The notes: generated by a model not told the origin, from the letters alone. A stretch of DNA of 49,712 bases from Pseudomonadota bacterium (GCA_018241995.1 JAFECT010000018.1:1-49712), one strand, 5' to 3'; shown: positions 1-9,329, counted from the stretch's first letter. Translations and numbers: made by a program.

Positions 1-112
1 ATCTTCCTTGAAGCTGGGCGCCCTTCGATCAGCCGTCGCACGCAGCGTTGAGTTCGGGAGCTGCTGGGTCCTCGGGTCTGCGCGCCTGCGGCGCTCCGCT
101 CCGAGGATGACG
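1..112. repeat. Intergenic palindromic repeat, family A (truncated by window edge)
   Basis: Bases 1-112 repeat, in reverse orientation, the core and one arm of the element at 2968-3142. They share the stretch around the GGGCGCCC core, a segment matching the GTGCGACGGC region, and the terminal arm CTCCGCTCCGAGGATGACG. The other arm lies outside the window. No coding potential is seen. It probably acts as a transcribed hairpin or a MITE-like element. Confidence 0.75.
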
Positions 113-157
113 ATAGCTTTGAGAGGCTTTGGAGATTGAGAGGGGCGCTCGCTCCCC

Positions 158-1174
158 TCACGCGTCCTGGATCTTCAGCACCAGCTTGCCGAAGTTCTCG
201 CCGGTGAAGAGCTTGTTGAGCGTCGGCACGAAGGCGTCGACGCCGCCGTCGACGATGTCCTCGCGGTGCTTCAGCTTGCCCTCGGCGATCCAGGCGCCCA
301 TGGCCCGCGCCGCTTCGCCGTAGCGGGCGGCGAAGTCGAACACCACGAAGCCTTCCATGCGCGCCCGGTTGACCAGCAGCGACATGTAGTTCGACGGGCC
401 CTTCACCGGGGTGGTGTTGTTGTATTGCGAGATCGCGCCGCAGATCGGCACCCGCGCGCCGCGGGCGAGGTTGGCGAGCGCGGCGTCCAGGATTTCGCCG
501 CCGACGTTGTCGAAATAGACGTCGATGCCGTCCGGGCAGTGCTGGCGCAGGGCCTTGCGGACATCGTCGGCCTTGTAGTCGATGCAGGCGTCGAACCCGA
601 GTTCGCCGACGGCATAGGCGCACTTTTCGGCCCCGCCGGCGATGCCGATGACCTTGCAGCCCTTGATCTTGGCGATCTGGCCCACGACCGCGCCGACCGC
701 GCCCGTGGCGCCGGAAACCACCACGGTCTCGCCGTCCTTCAGCGCGCCGACTTCCAGCAGGCCGAAGTAGGCGGTCATGCCCGGCATGCCCAGCACGCCC
801 AGATAGGTCGGCAGGGGCGCGAAGCTGGGGTCGACCTTGTGCAGGCCCTTGGCGGGCAGCCTGGCGTACTGCTGCACGCCGGTGATGCCGACCACGTGGT
901 CGCCGGGGCGGAAGGCGGGGTCCTTGCTCTCGACCACCACGCCCACGCCGCCGGAGCGCATCACTTCGCCGATGCCGACGGGGGGCACGTAGGACTTGCC
1001 CTCGTTGAGCCAGCCGCGCATGGCCGGGTCGAGCGAGATGTAGAGCACCTTGACCAGCACCTCGCCCTCGCCGGGGCTCTCGGCGGGCCGGGTCTCGATG
1101 GTGAAGTTCTCCGGCGTCACCATGCCGACGGGGCGGGAGGCGAGACGGGCCTGGCGGTTGTCGAGGACGCTCAT
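158..1174 (-). CDS. NADP-dependent MDR oxidoreductase (YfmJ/CurA-type)
   Basis: This 338-residue protein belongs to the zinc-independent medium-chain dehydrogenase/reductase family of leukotriene B4 dehydrogenase / curcumin reductase type enzymes. These cytosolic enzymes reduce the C=C bond of alpha,beta-unsaturated carbonyls with NADPH. Visible hallmarks are an N-terminal GroES-like half with SLDPAMRGW, the Rossmann motif SGATGAVGAVVGQIAK in the middle, and YFDNVGGEILDAAL, typical of the family; zinc-ligand cysteines are absent. Start: an ATG at 1172-1174 is preceded by AGGAG at suitable spacing. An in-frame extension to 1270 would add 32 residues without homology-like character. It is transcribed alone, away from the gene at 1359. 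The exact substrate cannot be told. Confidence 0.9.
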   Translation of the reverse strand: MSVLDNRQARLASRPVGMVTPENFTIETRPAESPGEGEVLVKVLYISLDPAMRGWLNEGKSYVPPVGIGEVMRSGGVGVVVESKDPAFRPGDHVVGITGVQQYARLPAKGLHKVDPSFAPLPTYLGVLGMPGMTAYFGLLEVGALKDGETVVVSGATGAVGAVVGQIAKIKGCKVIGIAGGAEKCAYAVGELGFDACIDYKADDVRKALRQHCPDGIDVYFDNVGGEILDAALANLARGARVPICGAISQYNNTTPVKGPSNYMSLLVNRARMEGFVVFDFAARYGEAARAMGAWIAEGKLKHREDIVDGGVDAFVPTLNKLFTGENFGKLVLKIQDA

Positions 1175-1358
1175 CGCGGGCTCCTGGGTGGTGAACGTCC
1201 GGCGCTGACCCGCGCCGAACAGCTTGCGAAACCACTGCACGGCCATCCTCCCGTTTTCAATCGAAACCATAGCGCCGGTATTCGGAACCGGTCCAGGCGC
1301 CGTTGTCGGTGGGACCGTTCGGGGCTTAGATGCCTAAGCTGCGCGGGGAGGGCATCGC

Positions 1359-2315
1359 ATGCTGGAGTTGCTGCTGGCGCTGGTCGCCGGACCGGAGACG
1401 ACGGAGGCTGCCGAAAAGGGGCATGTGGTCGTGCCTCTGGCCTGGGCCGCGATGCCTGACTATCACACCTTCATGCGCTACTACCCCGCCGGGGCCGCGC
1501 TTTACGCCATGCCGGCGCGCGTTGTCATCGAATGCGAAGTCACCGCGCAGGGGGTCACCGCCGACTGCAAGGTGGTGTCGGAGGACCCGCCCGGCGTGGG
1601 CTTCGGCGAGGCCAGCCTGAGCGCGGCGCGTCACTTCCGTTTCAAGCCCAAGACCATCGACGGCCGGCCGGTGAGCGATCCGCATGTGACGATCCCGGTC
1701 AACTTCGCTTCGGTCAAATCGACTCCCGAGGATGTCAAATGGGCCGAGCGCTGCGCCGGCTGGGGCCAGTCGACCTATGAGGCCATGGTCCCGCCCGCGC
1801 CTGCGGTGGCGGAGTGGGGCTACGCCTATTGGCGCTTCAAGTTCACCCAGCACGCGCTGCAAACCGGACAGAAGCCCTCGCAGATCATGCAGGAGCTGGA
1901 ACGAATGAGCGCGGTCGTCGGCCCGCGTCGGCTGCGCGCGGCCGACCAGTACAGGGACTGCTACGGCGAGGCGCGGCAGCTGGAGCTGGCGCCGCTGAAG
2001 CTTCGCCCGGCGGTCACCCAGGCCGACCTGAAGACGGCGGAGGATTGCGCCGGCAAGGCCGCCGCCCTGGTCGAGAGCGCCGAAGCGCCGAGCCCGGCCA
2101 TGCGCCAGCGCTACGCCACCTGGGCCAGCCTGTTCGTCACCGACGCCATCGCGCTGGGCCTGAAGCCCAAGGAGATCGACCGGCGGCTGGAGGCGGCGCG
2201 GACGGCTGCCGCCGGGGCCAGCGAGACGTCGGACGCGGTCCAGGCCTGTGACGCGGCGGCCAAGGGGCGCAACCCCCTGGCCCTGCCGGAGCACGGCGCG
2301 ATGCGGGCGGGATAA
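1359..2315 (+). CDS. TonB C-terminal-like domain protein, exported or membrane-anchored
   Basis: This 318-residue protein has a short hydrophobic N-terminus followed by a module at about residues 40-115 resembling the TonB C-terminal fold: ARVVIECEV, a conserved Cys pair (IECEV and ADCKV), GFGEASLSAARHFRFKP and a final VTIPVNF strand. The remaining 200 residues are helical, with several cysteines, and not recognised. The family is expanded in Caulobacteraceae; similar modules occur at 19230 and 22256 in this window. No proline-rich spacer or classical TonB transmembrane anchor is seen, so energy transduction is not implied. GGGAGG lies before the ATG. Five bases separate it from the LysE gene, so the two are probably co-transcribed. 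Confidence 0.75.
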   Translation: MLELLLALVAGPETTEAAEKGHVVVPLAWAAMPDYHTFMRYYPAGAALYAMPARVVIECEVTAQGVTADCKVVSEDPPGVGFGEASLSAARHFRFKPKTIDGRPVSDPHVTIPVNFASVKSTPEDVKWAERCAGWGQSTYEAMVPPAPAVAEWGYAYWRFKFTQHALQTGQKPSQIMQELERMSAVVGPRRLRAADQYRDCYGEARQLELAPLKLRPAVTQADLKTAEDCAGKAAALVESAEAPSPAMRQRYATWASLFVTDAIALGLKPKEIDRRLEAARTAAAGASETSDAVQACDAAAKGRNPLALPEHGAMRAG

Positions 2316-2320
2316 GAGCC

Positions 2321-2944
2321 ATGCTCGCCACCCTTCTCGCCTACACCGTCGCCGCGATCCTGCTGACCATCACCCCGGGGCTCGACACCGCCCTGGTGCT
2401 GAGGACCGCCGCCACCGAGGGGCCGCGGCGGGCGTGGCTGGCGGGGGCGGGGATCCTCTGCGGCGTGGCGGTCTGGGGCGTCTTGGTGGCCTTGGGGCTG
2501 GGCGCGCTGCTGGCGGCGTCGCAGCTGGCCTTCACCATCCTGAAGTGGACGGGCGCGGCCTATCTGGCGTGGCTGGGCGTGCGGATGATCCTGAACCCGC
2601 GCACGCGCTATGCGCCGGAGGAGGAGGCTCAGGCGGCGGCGCGCAGGGGGTCGGCCTTCTGGCGCGGGTTCCTGTGCAACATCCTCAATCCGAAGGTGGG
2701 TGTGTTCTACGTCTCGTTCCTGCCCCAGTTCATTCCGGCCGGAGCGAACGTGCCGGCCTGGACGGCGATGCTGGTGGGCATCCACGCGGTCTTGACCGTG
2801 CCGTGGTTCGCCCTGCTGATCGCCGCAACCGCGCCGCTCGGGCGCGCGCTGCGCAGGCCGCAGGTGCTGAAGTGGCTCGACCGCACCATCGGCGCGGTGT
2901 TCCTGGCCTTCGGCGCCAAGCTGGCGCTGTCTTCGCGGCCGTAA
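2321..2944 (+). CDS. LysE family translocator (amino-acid/metabolite exporter)
   Basis: This 207-residue inner-membrane protein of the LysE/RhtB family has about six hydrophobic segments. It starts with the family hallmark: a first helix followed by a TPGLDTALVLRTA stretch (equivalent to the TPGP motif), and later has GAAYLAWLGVRM and FLCNILNPKVGVFYVSFLPQF, which is diagnostic. Members export amino acids or small metabolites using the proton-motive force; the substrate cannot be predicted. It starts five bases after the stop of the preceding gene. It is followed immediately by a family A repeat, which may supply the transcript end. Confidence 0.9.
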   Translation: MLATLLAYTVAAILLTITPGLDTALVLRTAATEGPRRAWLAGAGILCGVAVWGVLVALGLGALLAASQLAFTILKWTGAAYLAWLGVRMILNPRTRYAPEEEAQAAARRGSAFWRGFLCNILNPKVGVFYVSFLPQFIPAGANVPAWTAMLVGIHAVLTVPWFALLIAATAPLGRALRRPQVLKWLDRTIGAVFLAFGAKLALSSRP

Positions 2945-2967
2945 ACCAGCAACGATTTCAACTAATT

Positions 2968-3142
2968 CGTCATTCTCGGAGCGGAGGCCCGCGAAGCGGC
3001 CGGAGACCCGAGAACCCAGCAGCTCCCGAACTCAACGCCGCGTGCGACGGCTGAGCGTAGGGCGCCCAGCTTCAAGGAAGATTCGCTGCTGGGTCCTCGG
3101 GTCTGCGCAGCGCTGGCGCGCTGCTCCGCTCCGAGGATGACG
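2968..3142. repeat. Intergenic palindromic repeat, family A (complete copy)
   Basis: A 175-bp element lies between lysE and ctrA. Its ends are inverted: CGTCATTCTCGGAGCGGAG at the left and CTCCGCTCCGAGGATGACG at the right. The inside carries a second inverted pair (ACCCGAGAACCCAGCAG against CTGCTGGGTCCTCGGGT) around a unique core with GTGCGACGGC and GGGCGCCC. The same core occurs at 23367-23530 and, reversed, at 1-112. The rest of 2945-3259 holds only the ctrA terminator candidate. Confidence 0.8.
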
Positions 3143-3176
3143 ATAGGAATAGGGAGGGTGCGGGAACTTTTGCGCC

Positions 3177-3215
3177 AAAAATAGTTGCGCCCTCGCCGGG
3201 GGGCGGCGAGGGCGC
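3177..3215 (-). terminator. Probable intrinsic terminator of ctrA
   Basis: An 11-bp perfect GC stem (GCGCCCTCGCC at 3187-3197 with GGCGAGGGCGC at 3205-3215) is followed, on the minus strand, by AACTA and then five T at 3181-3177. It lies 45 bases past the ctrA stop. The five-base gap between stem and T run makes it less than ideal. Confidence 0.5.
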
Positions 3216-3259
3216 GGGGGGAAATTTAAGCTGACGCTACTGGTACTAAACTCGGGCCG

Positions 3260-3955
<696 letters not shown>

Positions 3956-4039
3956 TCAAGCCCCTCCCGGCGAAGCGCTACCGTTTCCAGAAGCCATACG
4001 GCTCCCGGGTTTCCCCAGCGACGCTAGGGCCTCAGTTAC

Positions 4040-4053
4040 TTAAGATTGGTTAA
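4040..4053. promoter_or_regulatory. CtrA-like box (TTAA-N6-TTAA)
   Basis: TTAAGATTGGTTAA lies 85 bases upstream of the ctrA ATG. On the minus strand it reads TTAACCAATCTTAA, which contains the strong CtrA half-site TTAACCA. Spacing is six rather than the canonical seven. It fits autoregulation, as known for ctrA in Caulobacter. Confidence 0.5.
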
Positions 4054-4070
4054 TCCTAAACCCGATGCCC

Positions 4071-4126
4071 GAATCGTAGGGTGATTTGCGAGTCGCCGAC
4101 AAGCAGGGGAGTCAACGATTCGATTC
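4071..4126. promoter_or_regulatory. Cluster of five CcrM (GANTC) methylation sites upstream of ctrA
   Basis: GANTC occurs at 4071-4075, 4090-4094, 4109-4113, 4117-4121 and 4122-4126, with a sixth site at 4244-4248 nearer cysK. Chance would give about one per several hundred bases in such GC-rich DNA. The cluster lies 116-171 bases upstream of the ctrA start, where Caulobacter ctrA P1 and its single GANTC are found. Hemimethylation after fork passage could switch the promoter on. Confidence 0.7.
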
Positions 4127-4268
4127 ATTTCGTTGTTCCGCCCGTTTGCCTTGCGACGCAGGGGGAAATGCGCCTTTTCCGGGCGGGCGGCCATTCCCAC
4201 ACTGTCGCACCGGCGTTATCTGAGACGCCTTGCCGCAGGCTCAGAATCCGGGATCAGGAATTAACGCG

Positions 4269-5294
4269 ATGGACGACAAAGTTGCCTCGACGGGGGCCGC
4301 CCCGAACCGGGGCCACCCGGACGCCCCCTACGACGCGGACCGCTTCAAGCGCGCGGGGCGGGGCAGGGTCTATGACTCCATCATCGACACCATCGGCGAC
4401 ACGCCTCTGGTGCGCCTGCCCAGGCTGTCGGCGGAGCTGAAGCCGAAGGCCGAGGTCCTGGCCAAGCTGGAGTTCTTCAACCCCATCGCCAGCGTGAAGG
4501 ACCGCATCGGCGCCTCCATGATCGAGTATCTGGAGACCAAGGGCATTTTGAAGCCGGGCTCGGTGATCGTGGAGCCGACCAGCGGCAACACCGGCATCGC
4601 CCTGGCCTTCGTCGCCGCCGCCAAGGGCTATCGGCTGATCCTGTGCATGCCCGAGAGCATGTCGATGGAGCGGCGCAAGATGCTGGCGCTCTTGGGCGCG
4701 GAGCTTGAGCTGACCCCGGCGGAGAAGGGCATGAAGGGCGCCATCCTGCGCGCCCAGGAAATCCTGCAGGCGACACCCCACGCGGTCATGCCCCAGCAGT
4801 TCGACAATCCGGCCAACCCCCTGGTGCACCGGGTCTCCACCGCCGAGGAGATCTGGAACGACACCGGCGGCAAGGTGGATGTGGTGGTCTCCGGCGTCGG
4901 AACCGGCGGCACCATCACTGGCGTCGGCCAGGTGCTGAAGCGCAGGAAGCCGTCGATCCGCATGGTGGCGATCGAGCCCGAGGCCTCGCCGGTGCTGTCG
5001 GGCGGCCAACCCGGCGCGCACAAGATCCAGGGCATCGGCGCGGGCTTTGTACCCTCCATCGTCGACACCGGCGTGATCGATCAGGTCGAGACCATCGGCA
5101 ACGAAGAGGCGTTCGAGATGGCCCGCAAGGTGGCTCGCACCGAGGGCCTGCCGGTGGGCATCTCGTCGGGCGCGGCCATCGCGGTCGCCTTCCGGCTGGC
5201 GGCGCGGGACGAATACGCGGGCCAGACCATCGTCACCATCGTGCCGAGCTTCGCCGAGCGCTACCTCTCTACCGCCTTATTCGACGGCCTATAG
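4269..5294 (+). CDS. cysK: Cysteine synthase A (O-acetylserine sulfhydrylase)
   Basis: This 341-residue PLP enzyme makes L-cysteine from O-acetylserine and sulfide in the cytosol. The PLP lysine lies in [11 protein letters not shown], the substrate loop is [11 protein letters not shown], the phosphate-binding glycine loop is [12 protein letters not shown], and the C-terminal PLP-ring contact is in GISSGAA. The catalytic core begins at [11 protein letters not shown], so there is an N-terminal extension of roughly 35 charged residues before it, longer than usual. The ATG at 4269 is preceded by AGGA; an upstream in-frame start at 4230 has less support. The gene is divergent from ctrA. CBS and CysM are related possibilities, but the motifs and length favour CysK. 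Confidence 0.93.
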   Translation: MDDKVASTGAAPNRGHPDAPYDADRFKRAGRGRVYDSIIDTIGDTPLVRLPRLSAELKPKAEVLAKLEFFNPIASVKDRIGASMIEYLETKGILKPGSVIVEPTSGNTGIALAFVAAAKGYRLILCMPESMSMERRKMLALLGAELELTPAEKGMKGAILRAQEILQATPHAVMPQQFDNPANPLVHRVSTAEEIWNDTGGKVDVVVSGVGTGGTITGVGQVLKRRKPSIRMVAIEPEASPVLSGGQPGAHKIQGIGAGFVPSIVDTGVIDQVETIGNEEAFEMARKVARTEGLPVGISSGAAIAVAFRLAARDEYAGQTIVTIVPSFAERYLSTALFDGL

Positions 5295-5346
5295 ATTCAG
5301 CGAACGATCATCGCTGGTTAACCGGCCACGTAGCCATATAGGGGCC

Positions 5347-6573
5347 ATGACCGAGCCGTCGGCCGAGAGTTCACCCTCCGCGCTGAACGACGCCCCCGTG
5401 CCAGGCTCGAGGGCGCGCAAGGCCCTGCTCAAGCGCCTGGCCGATGTGGTCTCGCTGCCGGCCAGCCGGGTCAACGCCTTCGAACGCGCCATGACCGCCG
5501 ACCTCTTGGTCGAGATGCTGCGGGCCGCGGAGCCCGAGGAGCGGGCCAGGGTGGCGTCGCGCCTGGCGCCGCTCAGCGAGATCCCCAACACGCTCGTGCG
5601 TCTCTTGCTGCGCGACCGGCTGGAGATCGCCGCCCTGCTGATCGACGACTGCGGCTCCCTCACCGACGCCGACCTCGTAGCCTGCTGCCGCGACGCCAGC
5701 CCGGAGCACCGCGTGGCCATCGCGTCCCGCCGCGGCGTGTCGGAGGTGGTGGCCGAGGCCCTGGTCGAGGTGCTGGAGCCGCCGGTGATCGCGGCCCTGC
5801 TGCACAACACCACCGCGCGCCTGTCGCAGCCGGCCATGGAGATGATCGTGGCCGCCAGCCGGCGCGAGCCTCAACTGATGCCGGCCCTGCTGAAGCGGCC
5901 GGAGCTCCGCCCGTCGGGCGCCTACATCATGTTCTGGTGGTGCGACGCGGACGCCCGCAAGATCATCCTGCAACGCTTCGCCGTCTCGCGGGAGGTGCTG
6001 CAGGAGGCGGTGGACGACGTCTTCGCGCTCGGCGCCGCCGAGGCCTGGAGCGACCCGCTGGCGCGCAAGGCGCTGCAGTTCATCGAGCGGCGTCAGCGCA
6101 ACCGCGCCGCCATCGCCAAGAGCCCCTACGGCAGCCTCGAAGAGGCCATCGCTGCTGCGGAAGCCGGCCTGACCCGCAAGATCGCGGAAGAGATCGGCTA
6201 TCTGTCGGGCGTGAAGCCCGCGACGCTGGCCAAGATCATCACCGACCGGGGCGGCGAGCCCATCGCCGTGCTCTGCAAGGCCACAGGCCTGCCCAAGACG
6301 GCGCTGCGCGGCCTGTGGCGCGCCATGCGCCGGGCCGAGACCGGCCCGGACGGCGAGATCGCGCCCGACTTCGAGCGGGTCATGATCATTTACGAGATGA
6401 TCGCCACCGACCGGGCCCAGACGGTGCTGCGTTACTGGAACTGGGCCTTGTCTTCCGCCCTGACCCCGGCCCTGGTGCGGGCCATCCGCACCGGCGACGG
6501 CGAGGGCCTCGACGAATATTCCGTGCCGCAATGGGCGGCGATGCTGGCCCTGGCCGAAGACTTCGGCCGCTGA
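5347..6573 (+). CDS. DUF2336 domain protein
   Basis: This 408-residue all-helical, HEAT-like cytosolic protein has repeated short helices rich in Ala, Arg and Leu. Typical family phrases are ADVVSLPASRVNAFERAMTADLLVEML near the start, LVRLLLRDRLEIAALLIDDC and ASRRGVSEVVAEALVE. The family is common in Caulobacterales and Rhizobiales and its function is not established. It begins 52 bases after cysK and precedes mucR on the same strand. A TTAACC half-site, part of a CtrA box, lies at 5319-5324 just before the gene. A second DUF2336 protein is at 23562. Confidence 0.8.
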   Translation: MTEPSAESSPSALNDAPVPGSRARKALLKRLADVVSLPASRVNAFERAMTADLLVEMLRAAEPEERARVASRLAPLSEIPNTLVRLLLRDRLEIAALLIDDCGSLTDADLVACCRDASPEHRVAIASRRGVSEVVAEALVEVLEPPVIAALLHNTTARLSQPAMEMIVAASRREPQLMPALLKRPELRPSGAYIMFWWCDADARKIILQRFAVSREVLQEAVDDVFALGAAEAWSDPLARKALQFIERRQRNRAAIAKSPYGSLEEAIAAAEAGLTRKIAEEIGYLSGVKPATLAKIITDRGGEPIAVLCKATGLPKTALRGLWRAMRRAETGPDGEIAPDFERVMIIYEMIATDRAQTVLRYWNWALSSALTPALVRAIRTGDGEGLDEYSVPQWAAMLALAEDFGR

Positions 6574-6775
6574 ACGGCTTCAGCATACGGGGTTACTCAC
6601 GTCTGGGTATAGGCGTTGGCCTCATGATTTCACTAAAGTCGGCTTTGCTGCTTAATTTGTGCAAAAACTGTGTTGCGGCTGTTGTAGGTCGCGTCGAAGC
6701 TCTATATTCACTCGCGACAGAGACGAAGTCTCGAAACGATTCGGAATTCCCGCAACCTTCCGGAACCAAAGCATT

Positions 6776-7198
6776 ATGGACGACAAGGCTGAAATCATTG
6801 AGATGACGGCGGACATCGTGTCCGCCTATGTCGGCAACAATTCGGTGTCGGCGAACGATCTGCCGAATCTGATCCAGAGCGTGCACCGCGCTCTGTCGAC
6901 GGTGACGGGCGGCACGGTCGAAGCCGCGCCCGCGCCGAAGGAACCGGCGGTTCCGCTCAAGAAGTCGATCACTCCCGACTACCTCGTGTGCCTGGAAGAC
7001 GGCCGCAAGTTCAAGTCGCTGAAGCGCCACCTGCGCACCAAGTACGACATGAGCCCCGACGAGTACCGCTCCAAGTGGGGCCTGTCGAAAGACTATCCCA
7101 TGGTCGCGCCGAACTACGCCAAGGCCCGTTCGGACCTGGCCAAGCAGATGGGCCTGGGCCAAGGCGGCCGTAAGCCCGCGCGCAAGGGTCGCGGCTGA
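6776..7198 (+). CDS. mucR: MucR/Ros family transcriptional regulator
   Basis: This 140-residue protein has an N-terminal helix pair (IEMTADIVSAYVGNNSVSANDLPNLI), used for oligomerisation in the family, and the C-terminal zinc-finger-type DNA-binding domain ITPDYLVCLEDGRKFKSLKR...YDMSPDEYR, ending with YPMVAPNYAKARSDLAKQMGLG. MucR proteins bind AT-rich promoters; in Caulobacter, MucR1/2 act with SciP on CtrA-activated genes. The finger is atypical: Cys72 and His85 remain, but the second position is Asp75 and the usual last His is Lys89. The ATG at 6776 matches the family start. A GANTC site lies at 6738-6742, and a strong intrinsic terminator follows the gene. Confidence 0.92.
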   Translation: MDDKAEIIEMTADIVSAYVGNNSVSANDLPNLIQSVHRALSTVTGGTVEAAPAPKEPAVPLKKSITPDYLVCLEDGRKFKSLKRHLRTKYDMSPDEYRSKWGLSKDYPMVAPNYAKARSDLAKQMGLGQGGRKPARKGRG

Positions 7199-7227
7199 GC
7201 CGCCCACCCGCCGGAAGGCTTTGAAAG

Positions 7228-7257
7228 GCCCGCCCTGCAAGGGGCGGGCTTTTTCTT
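7228..7257 (+). terminator. Intrinsic terminator after mucR
   Basis: A perfect 8-bp stem GCCCGCCC (7228-7235) / GGGCGGGC (7242-7249) with a 6-base loop is followed at once by TTTTTCTTT. It is placed 30 bases after the mucR stop. Confidence 0.85.
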
Positions 7258-7377
7258 TGGCCGGTCTTCGGACCCGATTTGAAGCGCATCGTTAACCCTT
7301 TTCCGCTTGCCGGGGACTCCCGGCGCAGGCGAAAAGCGATTCGTTGTTCGAGGGCGTCGGGTCGGGGTTTCCGCGGA

Positions 7378-7860
7378 ATGATCGCGCAGACGGCTGCGCC
7401 GGCTTCGGCCTTGCGGGCCCACGAAGAGCTCTTCGCCTATTGGGCGTCGCGACGGAAGGGTTCGGCCCTGCCGGGGCGTCGTGACATCGACCCCGCGGGC
7501 TTCAAGCGGCACCTTCCCACCATCAGCCTGATCGACTTCCGCCAGGATGTCTTCCGCGTGCGCCTGGCCGGGACCGGTCTGTACGGCGTCTATGGCCGCG
7601 AGATCACCGGCCTGACCCTGGACCAGATCTACCCCGGGCCGGAGGCGGCCGAGTGGCGCTCGCGCCTGATGCGGGTGGTGACGGGCGCCAAGCCGGTGGT
7701 GGGGGTCCACTCCTTGGCCTGGCGCGGCGCCTCGCGCCTGTCGCTGGTCTGGCTGCGCCTGCCCCTGGCCTCGGACGGCGGCAAGGTGGACATGATCCTG
7801 GGCTATGACGCGGTGATCGGGGTCCGGGACGAGCCGCCGTCGGGGGTTCGGGCGGCTTAA
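7378..7860 (+). CDS. PAS domain protein (PAS_5-like)
   Basis: This 160-residue single-domain protein contains HEELFAYWASRRKGSALPGRRDIDP, a phrase typical of the alphaproteobacterial PAS_5 family, then FRVRLAGTGLYGVYGREITG, resembling a PAS core, and a closing sheet VWLRLPLASDGGKVDMILG. No output domain follows. Ligand and role are unknown. The ATG at 7378 is chosen because the family similarity begins soon after it; an upstream in-frame start at 7279 would add 33 basic residues. It converges with sufE: the two stop codons overlap (7857-7860). Confidence 0.75.
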   Translation: MIAQTAAPASALRAHEELFAYWASRRKGSALPGRRDIDPAGFKRHLPTISLIDFRQDVFRVRLAGTGLYGVYGREITGLTLDQIYPGPEAAEWRSRLMRVVTGAKPVVGVHSLAWRGASRLSLVWLRLPLASDGGKVDMILGYDAVIGVRDEPPSGVRAA

Positions 7861-8270
7861 GCCGCCGCCTCGCGCCGGATGCGCTCCACCATCGCCGCCA
7901 GGCCGTTCGCCCTCTGGCTGGTGAGCATGGATTCCAGTTTCAGGCGCTGCACCGCCACCTGCGGGTCGGTGGCGCGGATCTCTTCCGGCGTGCGGCCGGA
8001 ATAGAGCCTGAGCAGGACCGCGATCAGGCCGCGCGGGATTTGGGCGTCGGAGTCGGCGCGGAAGATGAGGCGACCATCGGGGTCGCGCTCGGCGACCACC
8101 CAGACCTGGCTCGCACAGCCGCGCACCTTGTTGGCTTCGGTGCGTTCGGCCTCAGGCAGGTCGGGCAGGGCGCGGCCCAGCTCCAGCACGTACTGAAGCT
8201 GCTCCTCCCAGTCACCCAGAAGGTCGAAGTCCTCGGCGAGGTCGTCCAGATCCTGGGCGATGGTGCTCAT
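7857..8270 (-). CDS. sufE: Cysteine desulfuration protein SufE
   Basis: This 137-residue cytosolic protein accepts sulfane sulfur from the cysteine desulfurase SufS and passes it to the Suf Fe-S scaffold. Family marks are DLAEDFDLLGDWEEQLQYVLELG, ANKVRGCASQVWVVAE with the acceptor Cys in VRGCASQ, and FRADSDAQIPRGLIAVLLRLYSG. The ATG is at 8268-8270, 32 bases downstream of the histidine kinase gene on the same strand, so the two may be co-transcribed. No other suf gene is in the window. Confidence 0.95.
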   Translation of the reverse strand: MSTIAQDLDDLAEDFDLLGDWEEQLQYVLELGRALPDLPEAERTEANKVRGCASQVWVVAERDPDGRLIFRADSDAQIPRGLIAVLLRLYSGRTPEEIRATDPQVAVQRLKLESMLTSQRANGLAAMVERIRREAAA

Positions 8271-8302
8271 GCGCCCGAGATAGGCGATAGGGCCGTGCGA
8301 AG

Positions 8303-9193
8303 CTACCCGGCGCGCCTGAGGGTGATCAGGGCGCTCAGCCCGCGGCCGGGCGCCGTCTCGATCTCGAAGCGGCCGCCCATGGCCTTGCAGATCAGTTCCA
8401 CCACCGGCCAGCCGAGGCCGGCGCCCTCGGCGCGGCGGACCAGGGCGTTCTCTCCCTGCTCGAAGGGGCGCATCAGCCGCGGCACCTCGGCGGGGTCGAT
8501 GCCCTCGCCGGCGTCGGTCACGGCCAGCTGGACCAGCGGACCCATGACACGGGCCGAGAGCCGGACCACGCCGCCCTCGGGCGCGTAGACGCAGGCGTTC
8601 TGGACCAGGTTGACCACCGCGTTGCGGATCGCCTTGGCGTCGGCCAGAACCGCGGGGACCGGCTCGGGCAGGTCGACCTGGACGGTCAGGCCGCGCTGGG
8701 CCAGCTCGTCGGCGCAGGCGCGCTCCGCGTCGGCGAAGACCAGGTCGAGCAGCTCGGCCGAGGGCTGCAGCTCCAGCGAACCGCCTTCGAGCTTCACGAT
8801 CTCCAGGGTCTGGTTGACCAGCTTGAGCAGGCGGTGGCCGGAGCTGCGGATGATCTCGCCGTATTCCCGGTACTGCGGGGAGAGCGGGCCGCACATCTCG
8901 GTCGAGATGATCTCGGAGAAGCCGATGATGGCGTTGAGCGGGGTGCGCAGCTCATGGCTGACCATGCGCAGGAACGAGCGGCGCGCGTCGTCGGCATAGG
9001 CGTGGCCCGGATGGTTCGCCTCGGCGGCGGCGATGGGATCGGCGGGCGCGGTGAGGGGCGGGCGTGCGGGCGGGGCCACGCTCATCGCCGGGGGCGCCGG
9101 GCGCGCGGCCGACAGCGGCGGCTCGATCGTGGGCCAGGGGTCCCCGCGATAGGGTTCGCCGTGCGGTTCAGCCTGATAAGCGGCCTGGGTCAT
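8303..9193 (-). CDS. Soluble sensor histidine kinase (HisKA + HATPase)
   Basis: This 296-residue kinase has no transmembrane segment. The first 70 residues are Pro/Ala-rich and probably disordered. The H box follows (FLRMVSHELRTPLNAIIGFS, His80), then the N box (NAVVNLVQNACVYAP), DAGEGI (G1) and GAGLGWPVVE (G2). GWPVV departs from the usual GLSI/GLAIV and may affect the lid. There is no receiver domain. The ATG at 9193 was chosen over an upstream start at 9274, which adds residues without domain similarity. It is divergent from the DivJ-like kinase, and the close resemblance of the two H boxes suggests both act in one cell-cycle circuit; that is inference. Confidence 0.88.
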   Translation of the reverse strand: MTQAAYQAEPHGEPYRGDPWPTIEPPLSAARPAPPAMSVAPPARPPLTAPADPIAAAEANHPGHAYADDARRSFLRMVSHELRTPLNAIIGFSEIISTEMCGPLSPQYREYGEIIRSSGHRLLKLVNQTLEIVKLEGGSLELQPSAELLDLVFADAERACADELAQRGLTVQVDLPEPVPAVLADAKAIRNAVVNLVQNACVYAPEGGVVRLSARVMGPLVQLAVTDAGEGIDPAEVPRLMRPFEQGENALVRRAEGAGLGWPVVELICKAMGGRFEIETAPGRGLSALITLRRAG

Positions 9194-9329
9194 GGGGCCT
9201 TCAACTCGTCTGTTCGGGGCGTACTGTCGCACAACGCGATTACCGGACAGTTTCCCTCTAATGCTTTTGCCCACAGGGACTTATGGTTACCGCTTCCCTC
9301 CTTGCGGGAGGCCGCTCGCATACTTGGAG

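Noticed and set aside
4081..4440. Open frame of 119 codons between ctrA and cysK
   Set aside because: It runs over the GANTC cluster and the cysK start, overlaps cysK in another frame, and has no family-like sequence.
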